A DNA stretch of 48,274 nt from NCBI GenBank assembly GCA_947629305.1, contig CANRDD010000003.1, positions 1 to 48,274 of the forward strand, given 5' to 3'. The number at the start of each line of letters is the position of its first letter. Within the stretch, counting starts at the first letter, position 1. Both the position numbers and the translations under genes were made by a program. This document shows, piece by piece, positions 1-9,180 of this stretch. Under the pieces are notes generated by a model. The model did no database searches. It was not told the DNA's origin and saw nothing but the letters and a program-made list of their open reading frames with translations. The stretch is from an uncultured Bacilli bacterium. GTDB taxonomy: Bacteria > Bacillota_I > Bacilli_A > RF39 > UBA660.

Positions 1-15
1 TTAATACCAAACAAA

Positions 16-50
16 TTAAGTCTATGCTTGAAGATCAAGCATAGACTTAA
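16..50. repeat. 16-bp perfect inverted repeat upstream of the pilus locus
   Basis: TTAAGTCTATGCTTGA at 16-31 and its exact reverse complement at 35-50 are separated by 3 nt. Neither strand has a clear U-run after the stem, so it is either a weak terminator of the gene left of the window or a structured boundary element ahead of the appendage locus. Confidence 0.7.
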
Positions 51-95
51 CTAAAAAATTTTCATGCGTTTATCCTGTTTTATGCGATTTAGGAA

Positions 96-124
96 TTGAA
101 AATTAGTAGGAATTATGCTAAACT
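96..124 (+). promoter_or_regulatory. Promoter of the surface-appendage locus
   Basis: TTGAAA (96-101), a 17-nt spacer and TAAACT (119-124) lie about 20 nt upstream of the first gene's start. It is a good sigma-A-type match and the only promoter seen ahead of the first seven genes of the locus. Confidence 0.6.
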
Positions 125-145
125 AGTACTTAGGTAGGTGAAACT

Positions 146-904
146 ATGCGTATTTTTAGAAAAATATTTTTAGGAATGCTCATCTTTGGTTTTGCTATTA
201 CAAATGTTGGGGCAGCTAGTGAAAAGTGTGGAACGAAAAAAACGGCAGAACTAAATAGAGAAGTGGCAAATGTTAAAGCAAATTATGAAATTCTGCAAAG
301 ATTGCCTGAAGGACCTTATGGACCACCTGACTGGTGGACACCTGATATGGGGGAAGATGTTCTCCCTAGAGAAGATTATATGAAGGTTAACATTACAAAC
401 TTATCAGAAAATTTTTATGCGGAAGTTACTAATGATCAAAACAGAGATAAGATTACATTGACAGCAAATGATATGGTTGATGGTATTGCTTCTTTTGAAA
501 GAGATGATTTTAGTAAAGTTGTTAGGTTAACAATTAAAATATATGCAACAGATGTAGCTGGATGTGCTGGTCAAGAATTTAAAACATTAAGACTAACATT
601 ACCAAGAAGTAATATATATTCTGGTTATGATGTTTGTAGTCTTGTTCCAGATTATTATTTATGTCAAAAATATGTTACTTTTGAAAAAGAAATAACAGAT
701 AATGATTTTAGTATAGGTATTAATAAACAACTAGAAGAAATATACCAAGAAGAAGAGGAAGAAACAAGAACATGGTGGGAAAATGTTCTAAAGTTTGTTA
801 AAGATAACTTAGTTATCGTAGTAATTGGGGGAGTATTAGTAATAGGAGCAGGAACTACTGCAACTATTATAATAATTAGAAATCGTAGGAGAAGAGAAAT
901 ATGA
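146..904 (+). CDS. Secreted, C-terminally membrane-anchored protein of unknown function
   Basis: A 252-residue protein. It begins with a signal peptide (MRIFRKIFLGMLIFGFAI, likely cut after GAA near residue 24). The extracellular part of about 190 residues has a Pro/Trp-rich stretch (residues ~53-68) and four Cys residues that could form disulfides. An acidic EEEEE stretch leads into a transmembrane helix (residues ~223-246) and a positive RNRRRREI tail. This layout fits anchoring in the membrane with the bulk outside. There is no LPxTG-like motif before the helix, so sortase attachment is unlikely. The stop overlaps the next gene's start (ATGA), which indicates translational coupling with the large Cys-rich protein. 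I do not recognise the family. From context it may be a base or anchor component of the appendage. Confidence 0.75.
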   Translation: MRIFRKIFLGMLIFGFAITNVGAASEKCGTKKTAELNREVANVKANYEILQRLPEGPYGPPDWWTPDMGEDVLPREDYMKVNITNLSENFYAEVTNDQNRDKITLTANDMVDGIASFERDDFSKVVRLTIKIYATDVAGCAGQEFKTLRLTLPRSNIYSGYDVCSLVPDYYLCQKYVTFEKEITDNDFSIGINKQLEEIYQEEEEETRTWWENVLKFVKDNLVIVVIGGVLVIGAGTTATIIIIRNRRRREI

Positions 905-3900
905 AAAAGAAAGTTTTAAAATTAATTAGTTTATTATTATTTATTTTTATAGGAGTATTACCAGTTAAAGCTGATGACTTTGATTTTAAAGTTGGTGATG
1001 CTGTTAGCTTACTTCCATGGGATGGTACACAAAATGGTTATTATAAGCATTCTGGTATTGATTCAGGGATAACTTTTCCTTTTGAAGGAAAAAATAAAAA
1101 ATATGATGTAATTCGTTATCTAGCATCAAAAGATAATCATCAAATTCCAACATATTGTATTGACCCTAATGTTCAAGCAAAGGGAATGGGATATACTTAT
1201 GAAGTTAGTAGATTACTTTTAAATCCTAAAGATAGTACTGAAATAAGAACTCAAGATGCAGGGCTAATTGCGATTATTGCAAATGGAGCAAATCAATATA
1301 GTAATACTAATGATAAAACTTTATATATGGCTACAAATATTGCTGTAAGAGCTTGGGTAATAGGAATTTATGGTAATGGCTTAGGAAATGCTAGTTCTGT
1401 TAGTGATGGAGAAGCTATTGCCTCAAGTCTTGTTAATTTTGGTATTGATATGGCATCAAAACATGGTGATATTATACCTAAGATTATACCTAAATATAGT
1501 GCTTGTACAGGTGATTCTTCCACAGTAAAATCTTGTTATTTAAATAAAGTAAAAGGCTATTCTTGGTTTAAATCTAATATTAAATTTAGTGGTACATCAT
1601 CTATTTTAAGTACAGCTGAAAGTTTAATTGAAAAAGCTTTTGAAGCAGCTCAAAAAGAAGCTGAAAAAGATAAGAATACAACAGCAAATGTTTCAGCAGA
1701 ATTAACTGTAAATAGTGTATCTGACACAGAGGATAATATTTTAGTTGAATTTACCATTGAAAACTTAGCTGAAGATGGTTATGTTCATGTTGATCAAAAT
1801 GTTACATGCTCAGACTGCGCTGCCAATGGAATTACAATTGAACCTGGGGAATATGGTGATGGATCTAATTGGAATGCACTTGCAAGTGATACTAATATTG
1901 CAGAATTTATTAATAAAAAAGGCGTTGTTTATGTTCGTTATGTAGTTAAAAAAGAATCTACAGAAGAATGTAAAGATTCTGATTTTACTTTAAATTATAC
2001 TGTTTATAATCCAAATGCAACGGAACAAGAAGAATATAAAGGTGGTATGTTATATCGTAATTCTGGTGCAAATGAAAACCAAAGATTTATTATAATTCAT
2101 AAAACAAGTAGTGGAGGACCATCAAGTGATGATACTGAACCTCAAGAAGCAGCTTTAGGTGGTAAAATTACTTGTATGAAAGAAAAAGAAAAATGTGATA
2201 CAGTAATTGAAAGTCCTATTTGTTCTAATAATAAAGATGAAGCTGTAGCTAAAGTTACTGCTCCAGAAGATATTAAAAAATGTATTATTGATAATAAAGA
2301 TGATGCTGATAATACTTATGAATTAACAACAGAAGATGCCTTTAATGGTATAGAAAATAATTATTGTTCTATTTTTTGTAAAGAAGATTATGAAAAGATA
2401 GAATTTGATCCAATTATTGAAAATGTTCCTTGTGGAGGTTATTTCAAATTATCTGCTCATGTTGAAGGAACTAAGAGATGTTATACAGGTAGCCCTAATA
2501 CTGATGATTATGCTATTGATACAAAACAATATGAAGCTGACTTAAAAGAACAACAACAAGTTGTAGCTAATAATTTAACTGATAGTAGTAAATATCAAGC
2601 GTGGAATGCTGCTTGGGAAGCCGCTAAAAATAATGTTCAAACAGTTCGAAATGTCTCTTGTACAATTAATGGTAAATCAACTGTATGTGGTCAAATATAT
2701 GCTTATACTTTAACGATTCCATCATATTCAACATTTAATGTTAATGAAAAAGATGGTGATCAAGTTGACACAAAGAATGTAGCAGGAACAACAGTAACAT
2801 TCCAAACAAGTTGTGCTTGTTCAGGTAGCACTTGTCCTGTTTGTCCAGGTCCTACTGATTATAGTAGCTTTGTTGCGGGTACTAATAATTTAGTTTGGGA
2901 AGATGCTGTTGATGGTGATAATAATGTTGATGGTGATAATCAATATATAATTCATACATTAGATGAATTTATTAATAAAGCTACTCAAGGAGCTGGTAAT
3001 GCTGGAACTTATAATGATACAGTAAATACTGCTAATGAAGAAATTGTTAATATTATTAAAAATTATAATGCTTGTACAACAGGTTGGATTAATGACTTTA
3101 AGTTTGGTCATCAGTTAGAATTTGAATATTCTCAATATGTTTCTGATGGTGGTTATGATATTAGTCCACAAATGCCATCTTATAATGATTTATTTACTAA
3201 TCAAACTGGTGAAAATGGTAATCCAGCTAATATGTTAACTGAAGATGGGGAACTTGAAGAAAAGAGTGAAATATCTATTTGTCTTGGTGATGTTGATACT
3301 AAATATGAAACTTGTTCTACTGGTTGGATAACAATTGAAGAAGAACAAAGAGCAACTAATGAAAAATATAATGATGTTAGTGTTTATCAATCTGTTTTTG
3401 AAAAACAAAATATCTCAATATGTGGTTTAGATGAAAGTGGTAAAGCAAGTTGTAAAGATGAAGAAGTACCTCTTTCTAAAGCTAAATTTGTTCGAAAAGT
3501 TGTCGAAAAGAAACAAGATTATATTTCTCCAGATGATTTATTAAGTCAAGTTGGAACAACTGGTTATGTAACTGATTCTGATACATCAAGTAATCCTTTA
3601 ATAAGTTTTGAAGGAATTGAAGGTCTTCCAACATCAAGTGCTAATGTTGGGGGAGGAAAAACAGTCATTAGAATTTATGATTTAGGTGAATTTTATGGCG
3701 ATGATAAAGCTGGTGAACTTGGTCGTTTAATTGACTTTAATGAAGCAAAAGAATTAAGTGATGGAACAGTTGCTAAAGCTCTTGGTGAGACTTGGGCTTC
3801 TGGTGTAGCAGTTGGTGATGCTGGTGAATATATTTGTATTTATACAACAGCTTGTCGTCCAGATGACTGTCCTGAATGTGAATTTATTTGTGAAGAAAGT

Positions 3901-4605
3901 CCTGATGATGATATTCATTGTGAATTAGAAGAATGTCCAGCATGTGACTTTACTTGTGTCAATTGTTTATTTAACTTAGATGATTTACAAGTTAATAATA
4001 AAGTTATTTCACCAAATGAATTTGCCTCAGCTGGTAGGGAAATGGGATATAACTGGAATGTTCAAACAAGCTTAAAAGCTTTACAATTATTAAGCAAGAA
4101 AGCTAGTGTTACAATTAATGAAATAACAAGCTCCGGAGAAACAATTTACGAATATGATTCTGGTGATAAGACATCATCAGGTTCTAACTTAGCCTTTAGT
4201 TTAAAGATGACACCAGAAGTTACAAGCTTTATTAAAGAATATAATAAAGAAGTAGATTCAAGTGGTATGTATAAAGGTCAAACTGTTGGTAAAGGTTATG
4301 CAAATAATACTTTAAAATGTTATTCTGATACAGAAAAAGGATTTAAGAATATTTATTGCTTTAGTACCTTTATTGATGAATTAGTTAGTAGATATGGATC
4401 ATCGATTACTGGTTTAAATAATAGACCATCAACTAGTGAAAGAGAAGGAAATCCTAATGGTAAGAATTATTGGATTTTATGGATACCTGAAAATAGCCAA
4501 TATGGTGTTGATGGTGGATATGTTAAACAAGAATGTACAAAAGATCTTGAAGGATATCCAAATTGTCATTTAACTGAACAAATTGGCGGTCCTGCTTGGA
4601 AATAG
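901..4605 (+). CDS. Large Cys-rich secreted protein with thioester-domain-like N-terminus; candidate pilus tip adhesin
   Basis: A 1234-residue secreted protein with a signal peptide ending near ADA-like residues 24-25 (PVKADDF). Residues ~65-160 resemble a Gram-positive thioester adhesin domain: a YCIDP motif with Cys86, and later ATNIAVRAW where the domain normally has a Gln that bonds to the Cys; here it is Asn146. The remainder is rich in Cys, including CPVCPG near 645 and a cluster of CPEC/CPAC motifs near 990-1020, so it is probably heavily disulfide-bonded. There is no C-terminal anchor or sortase motif. In tad-like loci of monoderms, the largest secreted protein next to the pilin-like genes is often the adhesive tip; that role is inferred. 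It overlaps the previous gene by 4 nt and is followed 16 nt later by the peptidase-fusion gene. Confidence 0.75.
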   Translation: MKKKVLKLISLLLFIFIGVLPVKADDFDFKVGDAVSLLPWDGTQNGYYKHSGIDSGITFPFEGKNKKYDVIRYLASKDNHQIPTYCIDPNVQAKGMGYTYEVSRLLLNPKDSTEIRTQDAGLIAIIANGANQYSNTNDKTLYMATNIAVRAWVIGIYGNGLGNASSVSDGEAIASSLVNFGIDMASKHGDIIPKIIPKYSACTGDSSTVKSCYLNKVKGYSWFKSNIKFSGTSSILSTAESLIEKAFEAAQKEAEKDKNTTANVSAELTVNSVSDTEDNILVEFTIENLAEDGYVHVDQNVTCSDCAANGITIEPGEYGDGSNWNALASDTNIAEFINKKGVVYVRYVVKKESTEECKDSDFTLNYTVYNPNATEQEEYKGGMLYRNSGANENQRFIIIHKTSSGGPSSDDTEPQEAALGGKITCMKEKEKCDTVIESPICSNNKDEAVAKVTAPEDIKKCIIDNKDDADNTYELTTEDAFNGIENNYCSIFCKEDYEKIEFDPIIENVPCGGYFKLSAHVEGTKRCYTGSPNTDDYAIDTKQYEADLKEQQQVVANNLTDSSKYQAWNAAWEAAKNNVQTVRNVSCTINGKSTVCGQIYAYTLTIPSYSTFNVNEKDGDQVDTKNVAGTTVTFQTSCACSGSTCPVCPGPTDYSSFVAGTNNLVWEDAVDGDNNVDGDNQYIIHTLDEFINKATQGAGNAGTYNDTVNTANEEIVNIIKNYNACTTGWINDFKFGHQLEFEYSQYVSDGGYDISPQMPSYNDLFTNQTGENGNPANMLTEDGELEEKSEISICLGDVDTKYETCSTGWITIEEEQRATNEKYNDVSVYQSVFEKQNISICGLDESGKASCKDEEVPLSKAKFVRKVVEKKQDYISPDDLLSQVGTTGYVTDSDTSSNPLISFEGIEGLPTSSANVGGGKTVIRIYDLGEFYGDDKAGELGRLIDFNEAKELSDGTVAKALGETWASGVAVGDAGEYICIYTTACRPDDCPECEFICEESPDDDIHCELEECPACDFTCVNCLFNLDDLQVNNKVISPNEFASAGREMGYNWNVQTSLKALQLLSKKASVTINEITSSGETIYEYDSGDKTSSGSNLAFSLKMTPEVTSFIKEYNKEVDSSGMYKGQTVGKGYANNTLKCYSDTEKGFKNIYCFSTFIDELVSRYGSSITGLNNRPSTSEREGNPNGKNYWILWIPENSQYGVDGGYVKQECTKDLEGYPNCHLTEQIGGPAWK

Positions 4606-4621
4606 GGGTGAGAATTAGAGA

Positions 4622-6211
4622 ATGAAAAATGCTTTTTGGGGATACTGGCTTGTATTATTAGGTATTGCTATTGTTGTTATAATGTTACTTGTCCAAAATT
4701 TAACAAGTACTTCTACCCAAGATTATTTCCTTGTTAAGGAAATAACCGAAGCAGCAATGGTTGATGCGGTTGATTATACATATTATCGTAACTATGGGGA
4801 AATTAGAATTAATAAAGAAAAATTCTATGAAAGTTTCTTTAGAAGATTCGCCGAAACAGCTTCATTAACAACCAATTATACGGTAAGTTTCTTTGGTGTT
4901 TATGAAGCTCCACCTAAAGTTAGTGTCGAAATAAAGAGTAAGTCAGCATCATTTAATGTTGTTGGAGATTCTACCCAATTTGATATGGTTGAAAGAATTG
5001 ATTCAATTCTTGAAGGAAATCCATTAGATGAAAGTACTGTTGATGATGGATTTGGAGGAATTATTGATAATCCAAGTATAGGTAATGATAAAAATAGTTC
5101 TTCTGGATCAGGCTCTAGTGGTGGATCTACATCAGATGGAGGATCAGGCTCTAGTGGCGGATCTGCATCAGATGGAGGATCTGGTTCTAGTGGCGGATCT
5201 ACATCAGATGGAGGGTCTGGTTCTAGTGGCGGATCTACATCAGATGGAGGGTCTGGTTCTAGTGGTGGATCTACATCAGGTAATGAAGGCTCAGGTAATG
5301 AAGAACTTGCTTGTAGCGAAGGAGTTACTAATAAAAGTTTAAGTGGTATGCATGGTAAAGCCATGTCAACAGTTGCAAATAGTGTTGCTATATATGATTC
5401 TGTTAATATGAAAAATAAAATTGGTACTGTTGATATTAATAAAACATTTACCATAATTGGATCTAATGATAATGATACTCTTTGGGCTATTGAATACGAA
5501 GGAGAATGTGGCTGGGTTAAAAACGATTATATGGCTATTAATCTAAAAGATTATATACCGGAGATGAGTTATAATATAACTAATGCTTCTTCAAGTATTT
5601 ATATGTCAAGTGGACAAAGATTAGAAGGAGTAACAGGAACAAGACTTTATTCAAGTGAATATCAAAGTTTTGTTCCAGCTACTTATAGTTTTGCTAAAAA
5701 ACTAAAAGTAGCAGCTGCCAATGCTAAAGCAGGTGGAGATACTTTAGTTGTTTATGATGCTTATCGTCCAACTAGTGTTTCAAGTAAAGCTAAAAAAGCC
5801 TTAGAAAAATTATATAATAGTAATAGTACTGTTAAAAAGAATATTAATACTAGTTATGGGGCAAGTGGAACAGCTTATTCTTGGGGCAAAGGCTGGTTCT
5901 TAGCTAGTAGTTTATCAGCTCATAATACAGGATGTGCTGTTGATATAACTTTAGCAAGTGGCAGTATGCCATCTGCCATGCACGAACTTAGTGTAGCTGC
6001 GATTAAATACTATCATGCGATTAAAGTTCGAAATCAACCTATGAGTTATCATGAAAGTAATTATGCAAAGACAATGACTGATGCTGCCAAAAAATTAGAT
6101 CGATATATGACTTCAGCTGGTTTAGATGATTTAGCCAGTGAATGGTGGCATTTCCAAGATGATAGCTGTCATTCAAAAATAGGTTCAGGATTAAACTTTT
6201 GGGCTGCTTAA
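4622..6211 (+). CDS. Pilin-like protein fused to SH3-like domain and VanX/VanY-type (M15) peptidase
   Basis: A 529-residue chimera. The N-terminus (NAFWGYWLVLLGIAIVVIML) is a TadE-like or pilin-like hydrophobic helix followed by a ~110-residue extracytoplasmic part. Residues ~161-220 are five copies of a 12-residue Gly/Ser unit (GSGSSGGSTSDG), a flexible linker. Residues ~230-310 look like a bacterial SH3 domain (repeated small beta motifs, ending GWVKNDYM). Residues ~315-529 are an M15-family D-Ala-D-Ala peptidase: YDAYRP near 378, the zinc ligands of SAHNTGCAVD near 432, and the catalytic EWWHF near 507. Such enzymes cut peptidoglycan stem peptides. The architecture suggests a hydrolase tethered to the apparatus that opens the wall where the appendage crosses it. 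SD GGGGTGAG lies just upstream of the ATG. Confidence 0.85.
   Translation: MKNAFWGYWLVLLGIAIVVIMLLVQNLTSTSTQDYFLVKEITEAAMVDAVDYTYYRNYGEIRINKEKFYESFFRRFAETASLTTNYTVSFFGVYEAPPKVSVEIKSKSASFNVVGDSTQFDMVERIDSILEGNPLDESTVDDGFGGIIDNPSIGNDKNSSSGSGSSGGSTSDGGSGSSGGSASDGGSGSSGGSTSDGGSGSSGGSTSDGGSGSSGGSTSGNEGSGNEELACSEGVTNKSLSGMHGKAMSTVANSVAIYDSVNMKNKIGTVDINKTFTIIGSNDNDTLWAIEYEGECGWVKNDYMAINLKDYIPEMSYNITNASSSIYMSSGQRLEGVTGTRLYSSEYQSFVPATYSFAKKLKVAAANAKAGGDTLVVYDAYRPTSVSSKAKKALEKLYNSNSTVKKNINTSYGASGTAYSWGKGWFLASSLSAHNTGCAVDITLASGSMPSAMHELSVAAIKYYHAIKVRNQPMSYHESNYAKTMTDAAKKLDRYMTSAGLDDLASEWWHFQDDSCHSKIGSGLNFWAA
5104..5280 (+). repeat. 36-bp tandem repeat coding a Gly/Ser linker
   Basis: About five in-frame copies of a 36-nt unit encoding GSGSSGGSTSDG, with only a few synonymous or Thr/Ala differences. 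Copy number can change by recombination without breaking the frame, altering linker length between the membrane part and the peptidase part. Confidence 0.85.
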
Positions 6212-6226
6212 TTAAGGAGGAATAAA

Positions 6227-7027
6227 ATGGGAAATTTAATTAATACAATAAAAAGATTTTTTACGAATAAAAATACAGTAACTATATTTGGCGTAATTGC
6301 TGGTGTTGTTGTTTTATGGTTCTTTTATAATTATCGTTTAAATCAAGCTATAAATCCAACGAAAGTACCTATTGCAACAAGAACGATTCTAGCAACAGAA
6401 GAAATAACCGCGGATGCTATTGATTATGTGGAAATAAATAGTGCTTTACTTAAAAAAGCGAAGATAATAACTAATCAAAGTCAATTAATAGGTTATTATG
6501 TTAATGTTGGAACATCTATTCCAGAAGGTGGTTTATTCTATACATCCCAAGTTGTTCAAAAAAAGGAATTACCTAATGCTATTCAAGATGAAATACCAGA
6601 AGGATTTACTTTATTCCAATTTAATGTAAATAATACTTCGACATATGGTAATTCCATTTATCCTGGGGATAGAATTGATATTTATTTAAATACAACTGAT
6701 GAACAAGGAAGATTAGTTTTTGGTAAATTTATTGAATCAATTGAAGTTCTTGATGTTCGGGATTCTCAAGGACAAAGTGTCTTTGATTCCTCAAGTACAA
6801 GAACCCCAGCTCTATTATTATTTGCTGTTCCTTCTGATCCTGTTGAAGATGGTAAATCAATCTTTGGTTTACTAGAAGGAGCAAGAAGAATATCTGGCAT
6901 AGATTTAGTACCTGTACCAAGAAATAAACATTATACGGAAGAACAAAATGAAACACAAGTAGCATCGGCTGATTTAAGAGATTTAATTGAATCAAAGATG
7001 AGTGCTTTAGATATTGATATTCCATAG
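6227..7027 (+). CDS. cpaB: CpaB/RcpC-like pilus assembly protein with SAF domain
   Basis: A 266-residue protein with an N-terminal transmembrane helix (residues ~17-34) and an extracytoplasmic SAF-like domain (residues ~44-110, VPIATRTILATEEITADAID and GYYVNVGTSIPEGGLFYTS), which is the hallmark of the CpaB/RcpC family of Tad pilus loci. In diderms CpaB interacts with the secretin and periplasm; in a monoderm it probably contacts the wall or the pilus base. The C-terminal ~140 residues include a beta-rich RcpC-like part (PGDRIDIYLNT). The start has a strong AAGGAGG and lies 15 nt after the peptidase-fusion gene. The cpaF ATPase follows, as in standard tad order. Confidence 0.85.
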   Translation: MGNLINTIKRFFTNKNTVTIFGVIAGVVVLWFFYNYRLNQAINPTKVPIATRTILATEEITADAIDYVEINSALLKKAKIITNQSQLIGYYVNVGTSIPEGGLFYTSQVVQKKELPNAIQDEIPEGFTLFQFNVNNTSTYGNSIYPGDRIDIYLNTTDEQGRLVFGKFIESIEVLDVRDSQGQSVFDSSSTRTPALLLFAVPSDPVEDGKSIFGLLEGARRISGIDLVPVPRNKHYTEEQNETQVASADLRDLIESKMSALDIDIP

Positions 7028-7057
7028 AAAAATAATTAATTAAAGAGGTGACAAAAA

Positions 7058-8248
7058 GTGGATGATGCTATATTTTCACAATTAGATTTTGGACCTTTAA
7101 AAGAGTTTTTGGAAGAAGATAACGTAACCGATATCTCTTATTCAGGAGGAAATACCTGGCTAAAAACTCTTGATAAAGGTGTATATAGAGTTGAAAGACC
7201 GGAGATAAATAATGCGATGATGGAAAAGCTTGCTTTCCAATGTTCAAATGTTATGGGAAAAACATTTAACATGGCGCATCCTTTTCTAGATGCTGAATCA
7301 GCTGAACTACGACTTAACTTTGTTCATGATTCCATTGCAACCAATGGTATTGCTTGTGTTGTCCGGAAGACTCCTGCCAAAATTAGATTAAATAAAGAAA
7401 AATTAATTAATGAACAATATGTTACGGAATCATTACATGACTTTTTACTTACTTGTGTAGAAGGGCATTGTAATATTATTGTTTCTGGGGAAACTGGTTC
7501 AGGGAAAACGGAATTAGTTAAATATTTAGCTAGTCATACCAAAGAAAATGAAAAAATAATTACGATTGAAGATACTTTGGAATTACACTTAGATAAGATC
7601 TTTCCACATCGGGATATAGTGGCAATGAAAACAAATAATATTGCTTCTTATTCTGATGTATTAGTAACTTGTATGCGGCAAAATCCTAAATGGATTTTAC
7701 TATCCGAAGTTCGTTCAGCTGAAGCTGTTACCGCGGTTCGGAACTCTATTTCTTCAGGACATAATATTATATCAACAATTCACTCCGATCGAGCTTTAAA
7801 TATTCCAATGCGTTTATATTCTTTACTTGAATCTAATATTGATGTTGAACAATTTTTAAATACAATTCATCGTTATGTCCAACTAGGAATTCATGTTAAA
7901 GGTTATATGAGTAAAGAATTAGGACGTTTCCAACGGGAAATCATTGAAGTAACGGAATTCTTTGTTGATGATGATAATAAAGCTTGTTCTAATGTTATTT
8001 TTAAAAAGAGTTTAGATGGTAAATTTAGTTTTAATAATCCATCAAAGTATTTAATAGATTATTTAGGGGTTCAAGGTGTAGATATAAGTCCAAATTATTT
8101 TGTTAATGAAGATGGATCTTATGTAGCAGCAAAGCCTCGTGATCCTGCACCTAGTGTTCCAGCTGAAAATAATGAAGCAAGTGGGGTAAGTAATAGCACT
8201 CCATCTATGGCTATACCAACTCAAATGCCAACGATGGATACTTTATAA
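7058..8248 (+). CDS. cpaF: CpaF/TadA-type secretion ATPase
   Basis: A 396-residue type II/IV secretion ATPase of the VirB11/CpaF family, the motor that drives pilus assembly. The Walker A motif is SGETGSGKTE (~148-157). An acidic Asp box EDTLELH follows. The Walker B region is WILLSEVRSAEA (~212), and the His-box region is SGHNIISTIHSD (~238). The N-terminal ~100 residues match the CpaF N-terminal region in length. A Pro/Ser/Asn-rich tail of ~40 residues follows the core. The start codon is GTG with AGAGGTGA 6 nt upstream. It is the only ATPase with an intact P-loop in the pilus locus, so it is presumably the sole motor. Confidence 0.93.
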   Translation: MDDAIFSQLDFGPLKEFLEEDNVTDISYSGGNTWLKTLDKGVYRVERPEINNAMMEKLAFQCSNVMGKTFNMAHPFLDAESAELRLNFVHDSIATNGIACVVRKTPAKIRLNKEKLINEQYVTESLHDFLLTCVEGHCNIIVSGETGSGKTELVKYLASHTKENEKIITIEDTLELHLDKIFPHRDIVAMKTNNIASYSDVLVTCMRQNPKWILLSEVRSAEAVTAVRNSISSGHNIISTIHSDRALNIPMRLYSLLESNIDVEQFLNTIHRYVQLGIHVKGYMSKELGRFQREIIEVTEFFVDDDNKACSNVIFKKSLDGKFSFNNPSKYLIDYLGVQGVDISPNYFVNEDGSYVAAKPRDPAPSVPAENNEASGVSNSTPSMAIPTQMPTMDTL

Positions 8249-8283
8249 AATTTACATGAAAAAAAGAAAGGATGTGAACAAAA

Positions 8284-9180
8284 TTGCTTGAATTAGTTAT
8301 AATTGTGGGTATTGCTATCTTTATTATAATTTACCGAAAGAATCCAGGGGAAAATGTATATAAAATAGTTACTGGTAAAGTTGGCGAAATATATGAAAAA
8401 TATGCGCCATATTCTTTCCGTGTTGTCAGACAAAAAGCCATTGAACTTGGTCAAGAATATAATACAAGACAATATTTAACCCAAATTGCCATGATAGGTG
8501 GTGTTGCGGCTGCAGTTGGATATTTTTACTTCTATAGTATTATTATTGCGGCAGTTTATGCTGTTGTTGCCATTTGTTTTGTTCCTTATTTATCTTATTT
8601 AAGATTACAAAGAGTATATAGTGAGTTTATTTTTGAACAAATCCAAACTTATACAACCAACGTTATTATGGAATTTAATACAACCCAAAGTTTTGTTAAA
8701 TCCTTAGAAGGTGTAAGGGACTCTGGTGTCTTAGAAAATCCTGTTTTAGCTGATGTTTCCAAGATGATTGATATGTCTTATCAAAATGGGACAATTGATG
8801 AATCAATAGAATATTTTAATTCTAAATATCCATATTATATGGTTAAGAATATGCATCAATTATTCTTACAAATTACCAAAGAAGGGGCTAAAGATTCAGG
8901 TCAAGCCTTAGAAAATATGTCCATGGATATTGACTCATTAGTTGAAGGGGTTTATAGGGATCAAATGGATCGGAAAAACTTCCATGGAAGATTTATAAAA
9001 TTTGGTTTAATTCTTTATTTACTTATTGTTGTTATTAGATATATGTTAGGGGAAGAAAATTATATTTCCATGTTAGAGATATGGTATGTTCAATTAATAT
9101 TACATGCTATAGCCATTATTAATTCGTTATTCTTAATAAGTGGTGAAAAATATTATAATGAAGATGTTGGGGTGGAATAA
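8284..9180 (+). CDS. tadB: TadB-like inner-membrane pilus assembly protein
   Basis: A 298-residue membrane protein. Hydrophobic segments lie at residues ~1-18, ~66-105, ~236-255 and ~265-285, around a cytoplasmic GspF-like helical domain (residues ~110-230). This is the TadB/TadC-type layout. Together with the next gene it would form the membrane platform on which CpaF acts. The start is TTG with AAAGGATG upstream. The stop overlaps the next start (AATAATG region), indicating coupling. Assignment to TadB rests on gene order cpaF-tadB-tadC as much as on sequence. Confidence 0.8.
   Translation: MLELVIIVGIAIFIIIYRKNPGENVYKIVTGKVGEIYEKYAPYSFRVVRQKAIELGQEYNTRQYLTQIAMIGGVAAAVGYFYFYSIIIAAVYAVVAICFVPYLSYLRLQRVYSEFIFEQIQTYTTNVIMEFNTTQSFVKSLEGVRDSGVLENPVLADVSKMIDMSYQNGTIDESIEYFNSKYPYYMVKNMHQLFLQITKEGAKDSGQALENMSMDIDSLVEGVYRDQMDRKNFHGRFIKFGLILYLLIVVIRYMLGEENYISMLEIWYVQLILHAIAIINSLFLISGEKYYNEDVGVE

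Noticed and set aside
146-904. Sortase anchoring of the first surface protein
   Set aside because: It has the helix and positive tail but no LPxTG-like motif before them, so plain membrane anchoring is the simpler reading.
5104-5280. Regular 36-bp repeats that could look like a CRISPR array
   Set aside because: The repeats are contiguous, in frame, without unique spacers, and encode a Gly/Ser linker inside an obvious gene.
4900-5454. Open 184-codon minus-strand frame opposite the Gly/Ser repeat
   Set aside because: Its Pro/Asp-rich repeats are the mirror of the repeat on the plus strand, with no ribosome-binding site or family match.
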